NCBI GenBank assembly: GCA_965219705.1
Contig: OZ244789.1
Location: 2,728,001 to 2,792,000, forward strand
Length of the DNA stretch: 64,000 bases
From: JAJECS01 sp965219705
GTDB lineage: Bacteria; Chloroflexota; UBA11872
Direction: 5' to 3'
The translations under genes and the position numbers were made by a program. Each line of letters opens with the position of its first letter. Positions within the stretch are counted from its first letter, which is position 1. This document shows, piece after piece, positions 8,183-15,629 of this stretch. The notes under the pieces were generated by a model. That model ran no database searches. It was not told the origin of the DNA and worked only from the letters and a program-made list of their open reading frames with translations.

Positions 8183-9474
8183 CTCGGGTAATAGGCCTCG
8201 CAGTTGTCCGCGATGAATACCGGCTCGCCGGCGGCATTCGTGGGGCCTTCGAGCGAGCGTTTGAACGCGTCGGCCACGAAGTCGCGAATCGCCACGAGGT
8301 CCGGCCGCAAGAGGAACGCGCCATCGTCGCCGGTTGTCCATTGCAGCAGCTCCTCGCCACCGCTGTGGACGGCAAACGAATGCACCCGCTGCGGAGGGAT
8401 CTGGAGCGCCAACTCGGCCAGCGCCGGGAGCCGTTCCAGCGGAAGATCGGTGAGAAACGCGCCCCCCAACTCTTCGATGATGGCCGGGATGTTAACGATC
8501 AACGCCGGCGACAGCGCTTGATCTCTCAGACCGCGCATCACCTGCTGCTGACGGCAGATACGGGCGAAGTCCCCGGCCGGGTCGTACTTGCGTGACCGGC
8601 CGTAGGCCACGGCCTCCCGGCCGTTGAGCGTGTTCAAGCCCGGCTCCAGGATCAGTCGAATCTCCTCGTCGGAGTCCAGGTAGACGAATCGCTCGTCGAA
8701 CTCACGCGGCGACCAGACGTTAACGCCGCCCAGCGAATCGATGATGCGTTCCACGCCGTAGAAGTTCACCAGCAGGAAGTAGTCGATGGGCAGGCCGCTG
8801 ATGGTGTAGAGCGTCTCATGCAATGCCTCCATGCCCTGTCGTTTGAGAATCTCGTTGATTCGCGAGGAGTGCAGATCGCAGGCGCCCAGGCAAAGGTCGC
8901 GTGGGATCGACAAGACGAAAGCTGAGCTGCTGACGGGATCAAGGCTGACCAGCATGATGACGTCCGTGTTGCCCTCAAAGGAGTCCGCGCGGTCGATGCC
9001 GAGCAGCAGAAACGTGACGCGCTGCCCGAGACCCGGCAGTTCGGCCGGGGCGACTGGCGGCAGGGTGACTTCGGCCGGACCCGGGCTTGGGGTGGCTGCA
9101 CCGGCCGCCGGAGTTGCGGACAACGTCGCCGTTGGCGAGGGCGTCGCGAGCGGCGGCGGAGCAGTCGGCGGAGCGGTCGGCGGGGCGGTCGGCGGGGCGG
9201 TCGGCCGTGGCGCGGTCGGCGGGGTCGTCGGCGAGATCGTGGGCGGCGGCGGCGCCGGCGAGACCGGAGCGCCGGTCTCCGTTTCAGCCAGGGGCGCCGG
9301 GGAAGCTAGTGCCGTGGTGATTGGCGTCGGCGCCGCTGTCGGTGGCGGCGTCGGGGCCACGACGACGACGGCCGTCGTGGCGGTCGACGGCTCCGGGGTT
9401 GCGTTGCCGCATGCGCCGAAGATCAGCATCCCGGTGGTGGCCGCCGCGATCAGGCGCACCAGGGTGCGGCCCAA
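8179..9474 (-). CDS. LytR-CpsA-Psr (LCP) family phosphotransferase, lipoprotein-like
   Basis: A 431-residue envelope protein. LCP enzymes transfer glycans from polyprenyl pyrophosphate to peptidoglycan or other acceptors outside the membrane. The N-terminus is a hydrophobic leader ending in GMLIFGAC, so Cys22 may be lipidated. Residues about 30-145 are a Thr/Pro/Ala spacer with exact PPTA repeats. The LCP domain starts near 150 with FLLLGIDR, conserved acidic D161 and D171, the SIPRD motif with Arg192, and a distal R-S-R ... DFARICRQQ segment that supplies the remaining arginines. All key family residues appear present. It is the likely final attachment step for glycans made by the surrounding glycosyltransferase genes. 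It ends by sharing four bases with the NHL gene. Confidence 0.88.
   Translation of the reverse strand: MGRTLVRLIAAATTGMLIFGACGNATPEPSTATTAVVVVAPTPPPTAAPTPITTALASPAPLAETETGAPVSPAPPPPTISPTTPPTAPRPTAPPTAPPTAPPTAPPPLATPSPTATLSATPAAGAATPSPGPAEVTLPPVAPAELPGLGQRVTFLLLGIDRADSFEGNTDVIMLVSLDPVSSSAFVLSIPRDLCLGACDLHSSRINEILKRQGMEALHETLYTISGLPIDYFLLVNFYGVERIIDSLGGVNVWSPREFDERFVYLDSDEEIRLILEPGLNTLNGREAVAYGRSRKYDPAGDFARICRQQQVMRGLRDQALSPALIVNIPAIIEELGGAFLTDLPLERLPALAELALQIPPQRVHSFAVHSGGEELLQWTTGDDGAFLLRPDLVAIRDFVADAFKRSLEGPTNAAGEPVFIADNCEAYYPS
9161..9208. repeat. Four 12-bp tandem units encoding the PPTA spacer
   Basis: Units at 9161, 9173, 9185 and 9197 follow the pattern GCGGTCGGCGGG with one to three mismatches in the outer copies. 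They encode repeated Pro-Pro-Thr-Ala in the wall-spanning spacer of the LCP protein. Such in-frame units can expand or contract by slippage, altering spacer length without breaking the frame. Confidence 0.8.
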
Positions 9475-9587
9475 TGGCGTGGCGAACTGGGAAATGGCGA
9501 GCTCCGGCGAGCCGATGGTCCCGGTGACCGTACCATCGGCCTGCGAATCGCATGTGCACGTGGGAAAGCGGATGCTGCGGGCATTCC

Positions 9588-10367
9588 GTGACTAGCCTGA
9601 TCGAGATCGACCGGCGATTCCAGCGGGCATTTCAAGACCGTCTCATTCGCTGGTACCGCGCGCATCGGCGTGAATTGCCCTGGCGGCACACACGCGACCC
9701 ATATCACGTGGCTGTGTCCGAGGTGCTCCTGCAACAGACGCAGGCCTCACGGGTGGCCCCGGTGTATGTCGAGTTCGTGCGCCGCTATCCGACGATTGCT
9801 GATCTTCACCAAGCGCCTGCCACCGAGGTGAGTGCGCTGACCGATCCACTCGGTTATCACGTGCGGGGCAGATGGCTGAAGGCAATGGCGGCAACCGTGG
9901 TCACCGACTACGGGGGTCGCATGCCGGATTCACTCGACGCACTCAGGCGTCTTCCAGGCTTGGGGCCCTACGCCGCTGCCGCCGTGCACGCCTTCGGCAA
10001 TGGCAAGCGCGCGCCGCTGGTGGATACCAACATCGCGCGCGTCTATACCCGGGCCGTAGGGCTCCCTGCCGAGGGCTCGGTCTACCAGGACGGTCGCCGG
10101 CTCGTGGAGCTTGCGGAGGCGCTCACGCCGGCCCGCCGCTTCTACGACTACGGACAGGGACTCATGGACCTCGGGGCCACCGTGTGCACGGCACGGTCGC
10201 CGTCGTGCCCCACCTGCCCGCTGCGCGGGCTGTGCCGCGACGTGCAGGGCGGACCTCCGGCGGCCGTGTGGCGCGTGGCCGGTGTGCCAATGGCCGCCGA
10301 GCGCACGGCGGGCTACCGCGTCGGGTCGGGGGCGACGCCACGCCGGGCGGCACCGCCGGGCTACTGA
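9588..10367 (+). CDS. HhH-GPD DNA glycosylase, MutY/MIG type (Tyr at the MutY Ser120 position)
   Basis: A 259-residue base-excision repair glycosylase. Features in order: PWRHTRDPYHVAVSEVLLQQ with catalytic Glu45; helix-hairpin-helix LPGLGPYAAAAV near 124-133; VDTNIARV with catalytic Asp146; and an iron-sulfur loop with cysteines at 200, 207, 210 and 216 (C-x6-C-x2-C-x5-C). Adenine glycosylase MutY has Ser eighteen residues before the Asp. Here that residue is Tyr128, as in the thymine-DNA glycosylase MIG of Methanothermobacter, and the C-terminal 8-oxoG-reading domain of MutY is absent. The substrate may therefore be T:G rather than A:8-oxoG. GTG 9588 is chosen because upstream residues are Cys/Gly-rich noise. 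It runs divergently from the LCP gene, and its end overlaps the GT9 gene by 7 bases. Confidence 0.85.
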   Translation: MTSLIEIDRRFQRAFQDRLIRWYRAHRRELPWRHTRDPYHVAVSEVLLQQTQASRVAPVYVEFVRRYPTIADLHQAPATEVSALTDPLGYHVRGRWLKAMAATVVTDYGGRMPDSLDALRRLPGLGPYAAAAVHAFGNGKRAPLVDTNIARVYTRAVGLPAEGSVYQDGRRLVELAEALTPARRFYDYGQGLMDLGATVCTARSPSCPTCPLRGLCRDVQGGPPAAVWRVAGVPMAAERTAGYRVGSGATPRRAAPPGY

Positions 10368-11527
10368 GCGCTCTTCGCCCCTGCCCCACGTTGACGGGCG
10401 TGCAGCGAATCGAACGCCGCTCGCTCGACCTCCGCGACATCCGGGCTGTCAAGGAGTCCGCTCGCGGGGCTACCTCGGTAGACCCATTCCGCGTTGGGCG
10501 CATAGGGGCCGTACACCCAAGGCTCGGTCGTCGTGAACACCGTCACTGAAGGGGTGCCCACGCACGCCGCGAGCTGCGCGGCCGTCGAGTCGTTGCCGAT
10601 GAACAGGTCGCTGCGGGCAATGAGCGCCGCGAGCTGTCCAAAGGCCGTCTGGCCGCTGAGATCGATTGCCGGCTCGTGCATGGCCGACCGCACGGCGGCG
10701 TTCGAGCTCGCGTCCGATGGCAGCCCCACCAGCACGACGGTCGCGCCTTCGCGCTTGACCAGCGCGTCGGCCACGCGGGCAAAGCCAGTGGCCGTCCAGC
10801 GCTTCGAGACGTCCACCGCGCCTGGATTCAAGCCACCCCCCGGCGCCATGATCACGAGCGGGCGGCCGGCGGCAACCCCGAACTCCTGGTGCAAGCGGTC
10901 GGCGGCCGCGGTGTCGCTGGGTGACGGACGAAAATGGCAGCGCGCGCCGCTCGTCGCGATCCCCATGGACCGGGCGACTCGCAGGTACGCGTCGACCTCG
11001 TGATCGTCGTCGGCGATGGGCACCCGCGTGGAATGCGTAAATCCCCGGCCTTTGTTGTGGAGGCCGATGCGGTAGGGAATGCGCGCGAGGTACGGCAAAA
11101 GGGCCATCAGCGGCGAGCGGTCCAGCACGACGGCCACGTCGAACTGCCCGCGCCTCAGAGCTTGGGCGAAGCCAAGGTAGGCCTGGGCGTCGTAGCGACG
11201 CGGCGCGCCCAGCTGCCCCATGTCCAGCGTGGCGTCGATGTGCGGATTGTTGGCAAGCGCCGGATTGGCGTAGGTGCCGACGGCATAGACGATCCGCGCG
11301 TCGGGGTAAGCCCGGCGCATGGCGTCCAAAATAGGCGTCGTCCGCAGCACGTCGCCCAAGGCAAGTGGCTTGATGACTACCGCGGAGAACGGCGAGGGCG
11401 GCAGCTTGCGATGGCCGGGTGCTGTGGGGCGGACGACAAGGCCAGCCCCGCGGCACAGCGCCGTAACCGTGTGCGCCCGCAAACCATGGCGGCGGCGCCA
11501 GTCTTTGCTGGGCTCCCATCGCCTCAT
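10361..11527 (-). CDS. Glycosyltransferase family 9 (heptosyltransferase-like)
   Basis: A 388-residue GT-B enzyme of the ADP-heptose:LPS heptosyltransferase family. The N-terminal acceptor domain opens with VVIKPLALGDVLRTTPILDA, in which the catalytic Asp of the GD segment is kept. The C-terminal donor domain carries VIMAPGGGLNPG, DLSGQTAFGQLAALI and SDLFIGNDSTAAQLAACVGTP, the last being the family's D-S-x-x-x-H-like donor loop with Ala in place of the usual His. The enzyme would add a heptose or other sugar to a cell-surface acceptor. Start at ATG 11527 (a GTG at 11581 is the longer alternative). It is transcribed away from the zinc-ribbon gene and overlaps the glycosylase gene at its 3' end. 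True donor sugar is uncertain, because GT9 enzymes in Chloroflexota are uncharacterised to my knowledge. Confidence 0.8.
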   Translation of the reverse strand: MRRWEPSKDWRRRHGLRAHTVTALCRGAGLVVRPTAPGHRKLPPSPFSAVVIKPLALGDVLRTTPILDAMRRAYPDARIVYAVGTYANPALANNPHIDATLDMGQLGAPRRYDAQAYLGFAQALRRGQFDVAVVLDRSPLMALLPYLARIPYRIGLHNKGRGFTHSTRVPIADDDHEVDAYLRVARSMGIATSGARCHFRPSPSDTAAADRLHQEFGVAAGRPLVIMAPGGGLNPGAVDVSKRWTATGFARVADALVKREGATVVLVGLPSDASSNAAVRSAMHEPAIDLSGQTAFGQLAALIARSDLFIGNDSTAAQLAACVGTPSVTVFTTTEPWVYGPYAPNAEWVYRGSPASGLLDSPDVAEVERAAFDSLHARQRGAGAKSAQ

Positions 11528-11664
11528 GGCTGCACGCTCGAACGGGCTCGCGCGGCCCACTTGCAGGTATGAGCCTAGCACCGTCCCGGCGTGATGTTTG
11601 GGCGCGAGCCGTACACTTGCGGCTGTCCCCGTGCTGGTCGTTCCAGCGCGGCCTCTACTCCGTC

Positions 11665-12072
11665 GTGCCTGTTTTCGACTACCGCTGCCATGCCTGTCGG
11701 CGGCGCTCGACCAAGCTCTTCAAGACCTTTGCGTCGGTGCAGACCCCGCCGTGCCCCCACTGCGGCTCCGATCGCCTGGAGCGCCTGCTCTCGCGCGTCA
11801 CGATTGTCCGCGGCGGGGGCGCTTCCGATGATGCCGCGGGCGATGACGACTTCACGGGCATGGCGGCCGCCATGGAGGGCCTCGAGTCCGGCGACCCGCG
11901 TGGCCTGGCCCGCATGGCGCGTCAGATGAGCGAGGAAATGGGCGAAGACCTGCCCGGCGAGTACGAGCCCATGCTGCGCCGTATGGAATCCGGGGAGATG
12001 CCCGACGACGACGAATTCGAGGACGCGGGCGCCGACCTGGATGATGGCGGCGACGCGTTCGATGAGAATTAG
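11665..12072 (+). CDS. FmdB-type zinc-ribbon protein
   Basis: A 135-residue cytoplasmic protein. The N-terminus PVFDYRCHACRRRSTKLF plus CPHCGSDRLERLLSRVT is the CxxC...CxxC putative regulatory zinc ribbon (FmdB/DUF-type), with four cysteines to hold one zinc. The rest is acidic and helical, with repeated Met-Glu and Asp stretches (about 85-135), and has no recognisable domain. GTG 11665 is chosen because the zinc-ribbon family starts with a short Met-Pro-x-Tyr-x-Tyr-x-C leader. The next gene (HAD) starts within its last codons. The function of this family is not established; regulation or protein binding is often suggested. Confidence 0.75.
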   Translation: MPVFDYRCHACRRRSTKLFKTFASVQTPPCPHCGSDRLERLLSRVTIVRGGGASDDAAGDDDFTGMAAAMEGLESGDPRGLARMARQMSEEMGEDLPGEYEPMLRRMESGEMPDDDEFEDAGADLDDGGDAFDEN

Positions 12073-12901
12073 CCTGCAACCCCGACTCCTCGCGCTCGAT
12101 ATCGACGGCACACTGACCCGCCCCGGCCGGGGCCCCGACCACGGCGTCCTCCAGCTGCTCGGCGGCCTTGATGCGCTGGGAGTCACCGTCGTCGTTGCGA
12201 CGGGCCGCGGGACGTACGCCACTGGCGAGATCACGCGCGAGCTGCCCGCTTCCGCCTATGCCGTGCTCAACAACGGCGGCATCGTGCGGCGTGTTCGCGA
12301 TGGAAGCGTGCTGCGCGCCAGGCACTTGGCCTACTCCGCCGCGAGGTCAGTGGTCCAGGTGTTTCGAGATCAGGGCATGACCGCCATCTGGGTCGAGTCG
12401 CCGTTTGCCGGTGGGCGCTACCTCTGCGACGGCGCGTGGTGGAGCCATGCTCCGACGCGGAGCTATCTGTCGACGAAGCTGCCGATCATTCGCCCCTTGC
12501 CGCGGACGGCGATTGCCGCGCCCGCCGTCGAGGTGTTTGCGTTCGGCGACCGTGCAGCCGTGGCCGGCGCCGAGCGCCGCATCAATGACGAGCTCGGCGA
12601 TGCCGTCTCGACGGTGTCCTGGTGGAGCGAGCGGCTCGGGGCGGGCGGTCTGGAAGCCCTGCCTGCCGGCGGGACGAAGGGAGAAGCCGTGGCCTGGCTG
12701 GCCGGTGAGCTCGGCATCGACGCTTCCGAGGTCGTGGCCGTGGGCGACGACCGCAACGACATCGAAATGCTGCAATGGGCCGGTCGCGGCATCGCCATGG
12801 CGCACGCGCCGCCGGACGTGCAGGCGGCGGCCGACGACGTAGCCGCCGTCGAGGGGCCGCCGGCCGTGCGGCAGATCATGCGGGAAGTCTGGAGCGTATA
12901 G
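12062..12901 (+). CDS. HAD-superfamily Cof-type phosphatase
   Basis: A 279-residue soluble phosphohydrolase of the Cof/YbiV group (HAD type IIB). Motif I is LALDIDGTLTR near residue 12, where the two Asp residues form the nucleophile and acid. Motif II is VVVATGRG, and motifs III/IV comprise the conserved Lys in GGTKGEAVAWL and VAVGDDRNDIEMLQWAG near 230-246. The central cap (about 85-190) is shorter and less typical. Such enzymes dephosphorylate sugar phosphates or cofactors such as pyridoxal phosphate. The start ATG overlaps the zinc-ribbon stop by 11 bases, so the two are translated together. All catalytic residues are present; the substrate is unknown. Confidence 0.85.
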   Translation: MRISLQPRLLALDIDGTLTRPGRGPDHGVLQLLGGLDALGVTVVVATGRGTYATGEITRELPASAYAVLNNGGIVRRVRDGSVLRARHLAYSAARSVVQVFRDQGMTAIWVESPFAGGRYLCDGAWWSHAPTRSYLSTKLPIIRPLPRTAIAAPAVEVFAFGDRAAVAGAERRINDELGDAVSTVSWWSERLGAGGLEALPAGGTKGEAVAWLAGELGIDASEVVAVGDDRNDIEMLQWAGRGIAMAHAPPDVQAAADDVAAVEGPPAVRQIMREVWSV

Positions 12902-12942
12902 CCGGCTCCCGTTGCCTGCAGTGCAATCTCGGCGTGCCTCTC

Positions 12943-12967
12943 GTCATTCCCGCGAAGGCGGGAATCT
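12943..12967. repeat. REP-like dispersed palindrome (copy 1)
   Basis: An 8-bp inverted repeat, ATTCCCGC / GCGGGAAT, around a 4-base loop, preceded by GTC. The same GTCATTCC-type palindrome recurs near 18.2, 18.4, 22.4, 47.2, 49.0-49.3 and 50.2-50.4 kb. It lies in the 210-base gap between the HAD gene and tRNA-Thr, in which no gene is visible. Confidence 0.75.
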
Positions 12968-13111
12968 AGATCCGAGCCAACTTGGAGTGAGGGGATTTTC
13001 TTTCAGACGTGGGTGGACCGTCCGGATGAGGCAAATGCTGCTGCCGTGGGAGACCGATGAGGTGTTTGAGGGAAACGGCGAACGGCCGGGTGCTAGCATT
13101 TTCTGGATCCG

Positions 13112-13187
13112 GCCGATGTAGCTCAGCTGGCAGAGCGGGGCTTTCGTAAAGCTCAGGTCGTGGGTTCGAATCCCACCGTCGGCTCCA
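13112..13187 (+). tRNA. tRNA-Thr (anticodon CGT)
   Basis: Folds as a complete 76-base cloverleaf. The acceptor stem GCCGATG pairs with CGTCGGC (one G-U), the D arm has GCTC/GAGC, and the anticodon stem GGGCT/AGCTC has the 7-base loop TTCGTAA, giving anticodon CGT (threonine codon ACG). The variable region is five bases, and the T arm is GTGGG/CCCAC around TTCGAAT. The discriminator is T and the 3' CCA is encoded. A bacterial Thr tRNA with a U discriminator is unremarkable. The VapBC-like pair just downstream is transcribed towards it. Confidence 0.95.
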
Positions 13188-13214
13188 CCTTGCCTCCAGT
13201 TCAGCCGCGCAACT

Positions 13215-13595
13215 CTAGGCCGCCATCGTGCGCACCGCGTAACGCGGGATGTTGGCGTCCGCGGTGACCAGCGTGAGCCCTTCAACCTGCGCCTGCGCCA
13301 CCAGCATGCGGTCGAACGGATCGGTGTGATGCTTCGGCAGGCTGCCAGCCTGCTCGGCGTGCACATAGGTCACCGGAAGCTCGCTGAAGCCCGCGGCCTC
13401 CACAGCCGCAACCAGGTTGGCTGGAGCGTTGAGCTTTCCAAGCGCGCGCTTGATGGCAATCTCCCAGATGCTGGCCGCACTTACGAAGACGTCGTTGCCT
13501 GGGTCGGCCAGGGCGTCACGCGTGTCGTCGCCGAGGCTCGGATCGCCGCCAAGCGCCCAGAGGAGCACGTTTGTGTCTACCAAGAGGCGCTTCAC
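13215..13595 (-). CDS. PIN-domain toxin, VapC family
   Basis: A 126-residue PIN-domain ribonuclease toxin. Acidic metal-binding residues are visible in LLVDTNVLLWAL (Asp7), in ASIWEIAIK (Glu near 45) and in DPFDRMLVAQAQ (two Asp near 93 and 96). The last acidic position, in LVTADANI near 110, is also present, so the active site looks intact. Family members cut tRNA or rRNA in the cytoplasm and stop growth when the antitoxin is lost. The GTG start overlaps the antitoxin's stop by four bases (GTGA), the normal arrangement that makes toxin synthesis depend on antitoxin translation. Target RNA is unknown. Confidence 0.9.
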   Translation of the reverse strand: MKRLLVDTNVLLWALGGDPSLGDDTRDALADPGNDVFVSAASIWEIAIKRALGKLNAPANLVAAVEAAGFSELPVTYVHAEQAGSLPKHHTDPFDRMLVAQAQVEGLTLVTADANIPRYAVRTMAA

Positions 13596-13825
13596 TCTTC
13601 GCCCTCGAACGCTTTGATCACTTCCTCCGGCGTCTCATCGAAGTCCGGCGCGATCCATATCTGGCCCTTGAGGTCCCCAAGCCTTCGCGGCTGGTTCGGT
13701 CGCCGGTAGGGCACCAGCCGCAGATACGGCTTGCCGGCCTTGGCAATGACGACCTCTTCGCCCTCCCAGGCTCGCTCACCGAGTCGGGAAAGCTGCGATT
13801 TGGCTTCGTGCATGTTGACTTGCAT
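13592..13825 (-). CDS. Phd/YefM-family antitoxin (VapB partner)
   Basis: A 77-residue protein opening with MQVNMHEAKSQLSRLGERAW, the canonical Phd/YefM DNA-binding segment, followed by GEEVVIAKAGKPYLRLVPY. The C-terminal part (about 45-77), rich in acidic residues (APDFDETPEEVIKAFEGEE), should wrap the PIN toxin and block its active site. Phd-type antitoxins bind palindromes over their own promoter and autorepress; a matching palindrome lies 14-38 bases upstream of the start codon. It is the first gene of a two-gene operon with the toxin. Confidence 0.9.
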   Translation of the reverse strand: MQVNMHEAKSQLSRLGERAWEGEEVVIAKAGKPYLRLVPYRRPNQPRRLGDLKGQIWIAPDFDETPEEVIKAFEGEE

Positions 13826-13838
13826 GGCGGTTCACTTT

Positions 13839-13863
13839 GCTTAGCTAAGCTAGACTAAGCTTA
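13839..13863 (-). promoter_or_regulatory. Probable autoregulatory operator of the toxin-antitoxin pair
   Basis: A perfect 12-bp palindrome (GCTTAGCTAAGC, 13839-13850) is followed by a second half-site and an 8-bp palindrome TAAGCTTA (13856-13863). The block is AT-rich in a very GC-rich setting and lies immediately upstream of the antitoxin ATG (13825), where Phd/YefM antitoxins normally bind. The binding itself is inferred. Confidence 0.6.
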
Positions 13864-13960
13864 TCCCATATCAGGCGCGCTTCGCAATCGTCGCGGCGCC
13901 CGCCCGCCCGTCCGTTCGCCCATCGGTGAACTCAGGGCAGGCTCACCACCAACGGGACTG

Positions 13961-15568
13961 CTAACTGGGGGGCCTTTCGCACGACCTCGCCGGCCCCAAT
14001 TTGAACACCCGGCGCGCGTTGCCGTGCAGCACCGCGGCGTAGGCCGCCGGGTCGAGGCCGGCGCTGTCCACCAGCCCTACCATGAGCGACGGCGACAGCA
14101 AGTCCATATCCGTGCCGAACATGACGCGGTGCGCTCCCAGACGGTCGACGGCCGCGCGCACCGGGTTGTCTTGCGGCCAGGAGCTGGCGTACTCGACATA
14201 AAGATTCGGCAGCGGCTCGGCCAGGTCGAGCATTCGCTCCCAGTCGAGCCCGCCTCCGTGGTAGGCCACCACGGTCAGATCCGGATAGCGCGCCGCCAGC
14301 TCGACGATGCCGTCCACCTGCTGCGTCTCGCTCGGTGAATCGAAGCCGCCCAGCGCCATCACGTGATTCACCACCGGCTTGCCGCGCGCGGCCACCTCGC
14401 GAAACAGCGCGGCCATTCGCGGGTCGCCGATGGCCACGCGGGACAATTGCGTGTGCAGCTTGGCGCCCACGACGTGGGGCTCCGGATACCACCGGTCCAT
14501 CTCCTCGCACGATCCCTGGACATCGTGGGGGTTGATCGTCACGAGCGGGCGGATGGTGCCCCGCCCACGGCTGCCCTCCACGAGCTCCCGATTGCCCCGG
14601 CGGAAGTCGTTGGTGATGGCCAGCGCGGACGACGCGAACGTCTGCTCGACGTTGTACTTGGCCATGAGCCGCTCAAGCGTGGTGATGCCGTGATTGTCTC
14701 GGCTGGTGGCCCCGGCGTAGGGCCAAGCGCCGTTGTGCGCGTGGATGTCGATAATCGGCTCGGATTCGGGGCCCCGAACCGGCGCGCCGAAGGGATCGGG
14801 CGACAGATCGGGTGTGGCGCGGTCGGCCACCCCAGTTCCCTCGATCAGCCGCAGCGCGTTTCCGGCCAGGATCAGACGGCGATCCGGTTCCGGAAGGTTG
14901 GCGTGCAGCACGAGGTCCAGCGCCGCTTGCGCGTTGAACGGCGGCCCCGAGGTGCCGAACAGCACCCGGTCCGCGCCGACCTCGGACGCGATGAGCTCCA
15001 GCGTGTCGGGGCGGCACAGCCGGTGGCTCTCCAGGTGAACCCGAGGGTCGTCGCGCATGACGGTGAGCGCTTCGCCCAGCGTGGCGTAGGTCACGTTGGC
15101 GAAGACGATCGTCAGGTCGAGGTCGCCCAGCGCGCGCATGTAGTCCGTCAACTCGCCGATGGGATTGCCCAGATCGGCCATGAGGACGAGGCCGGCATCA
15201 GCGATCCTGCGCGCCGCGGCCTGAAACGTCGCCTCGCTTGGCGGCCAGGCGCCCTGCGCGCCGCGAAGCGCTCGAAACAGCCGCACGCCCGCGTCAAGCG
15301 ACTCCTCGACCTGGTCCAGCGCGCGGCTTCCGGATCTTGGATCGACCACTGCCGCCGCCGTCAGTTCGCTATGCCGCGACGCCGCGGCGCGCGCGTCGGC
15401 ATTGCCAAGTCCCGCCTCGTGAAAGACGCCGGTCAACGCCGCGACGTAGCTGTGGGTGATTCCCGCGGCCGCCGCTCGGTCTACGACCGCTGCCGGAGTC
15501 CACGACGCGCGCGCGAAGGGCACGGCGCCAAAGTGGCCGGATACGTCGATGATCCGGTCGGTCGTCAT
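13961..15568 (-). CDS. Tandem double-barrel amidohydrolase-2 protein; first barrel lacks metal ligands
   Basis: 535 residues made of two copies of the amidohydrolase-2 (PF04909/ACMSD-like) barrel. The second copy (about 270-530) is complete: IDIHAHNG (His276, His278), KLH (His372), NHV (His402), AYHGGG (His437) and FGTDMD (Asp487), all expected metal or catalytic positions. The first copy (about 5-245) aligns through IIDVSGHFGAVPF, GVRLFRA, LMADLG, VFANVT and FGTSGPP. Five of the six positions are changed there (Ser10, Phe98, Asp132, Asn158, Ser207), with only His12 kept, so it is probably structural or regulatory. Relatives act on lactones, decarboxylate or hydrolyse cyclic substrates. ATG 15568 is chosen because upstream codons belong to the preceding gene's shadow. 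It is last in a leftward cluster with a uronate-dehydrogenase-like gene, so a sugar-lactone hydrolase is a reasonable guess. Confidence 0.82.
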   Translation of the reverse strand: MTTDRIIDVSGHFGAVPFARASWTPAAVVDRAAAAGITHSYVAALTGVFHEAGLGNADARAAASRHSELTAAAVVDPRSGSRALDQVEESLDAGVRLFRALRGAQGAWPPSEATFQAAARRIADAGLVLMADLGNPIGELTDYMRALGDLDLTIVFANVTYATLGEALTVMRDDPRVHLESHRLCRPDTLELIASEVGADRVLFGTSGPPFNAQAALDLVLHANLPEPDRRLILAGNALRLIEGTGVADRATPDLSPDPFGAPVRGPESEPIIDIHAHNGAWPYAGATSRDNHGITTLERLMAKYNVEQTFASSALAITNDFRRGNRELVEGSRGRGTIRPLVTINPHDVQGSCEEMDRWYPEPHVVGAKLHTQLSRVAIGDPRMAALFREVAARGKPVVNHVMALGGFDSPSETQQVDGIVELAARYPDLTVVAYHGGGLDWERMLDLAEPLPNLYVEYASSWPQDNPVRAAVDRLGAHRVMFGTDMDLLSPSLMVGLVDSAGLDPAAYAAVLHGNARRVFKLGPARSCERPPS

Positions 15569-15629
15569 GGGATTCGGCTGTGGAGCGGCGCGCGCATTAT
15601 GCGGGAAACGCTTACCGGCGGCGCACGCG

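Noticed and set aside
9161..9208. 12-bp tandem repeat as a regulatory or CRISPR-like array
   Set aside because: It is in frame inside the LCP gene and encodes the PPTA spacer.
13592..13863. Toxin-antitoxin pair as part of a larger defence island
   Set aside because: Flanked by a tRNA and an ordinary metabolic gene cluster; no restriction, CRISPR or other defence genes adjoin it.
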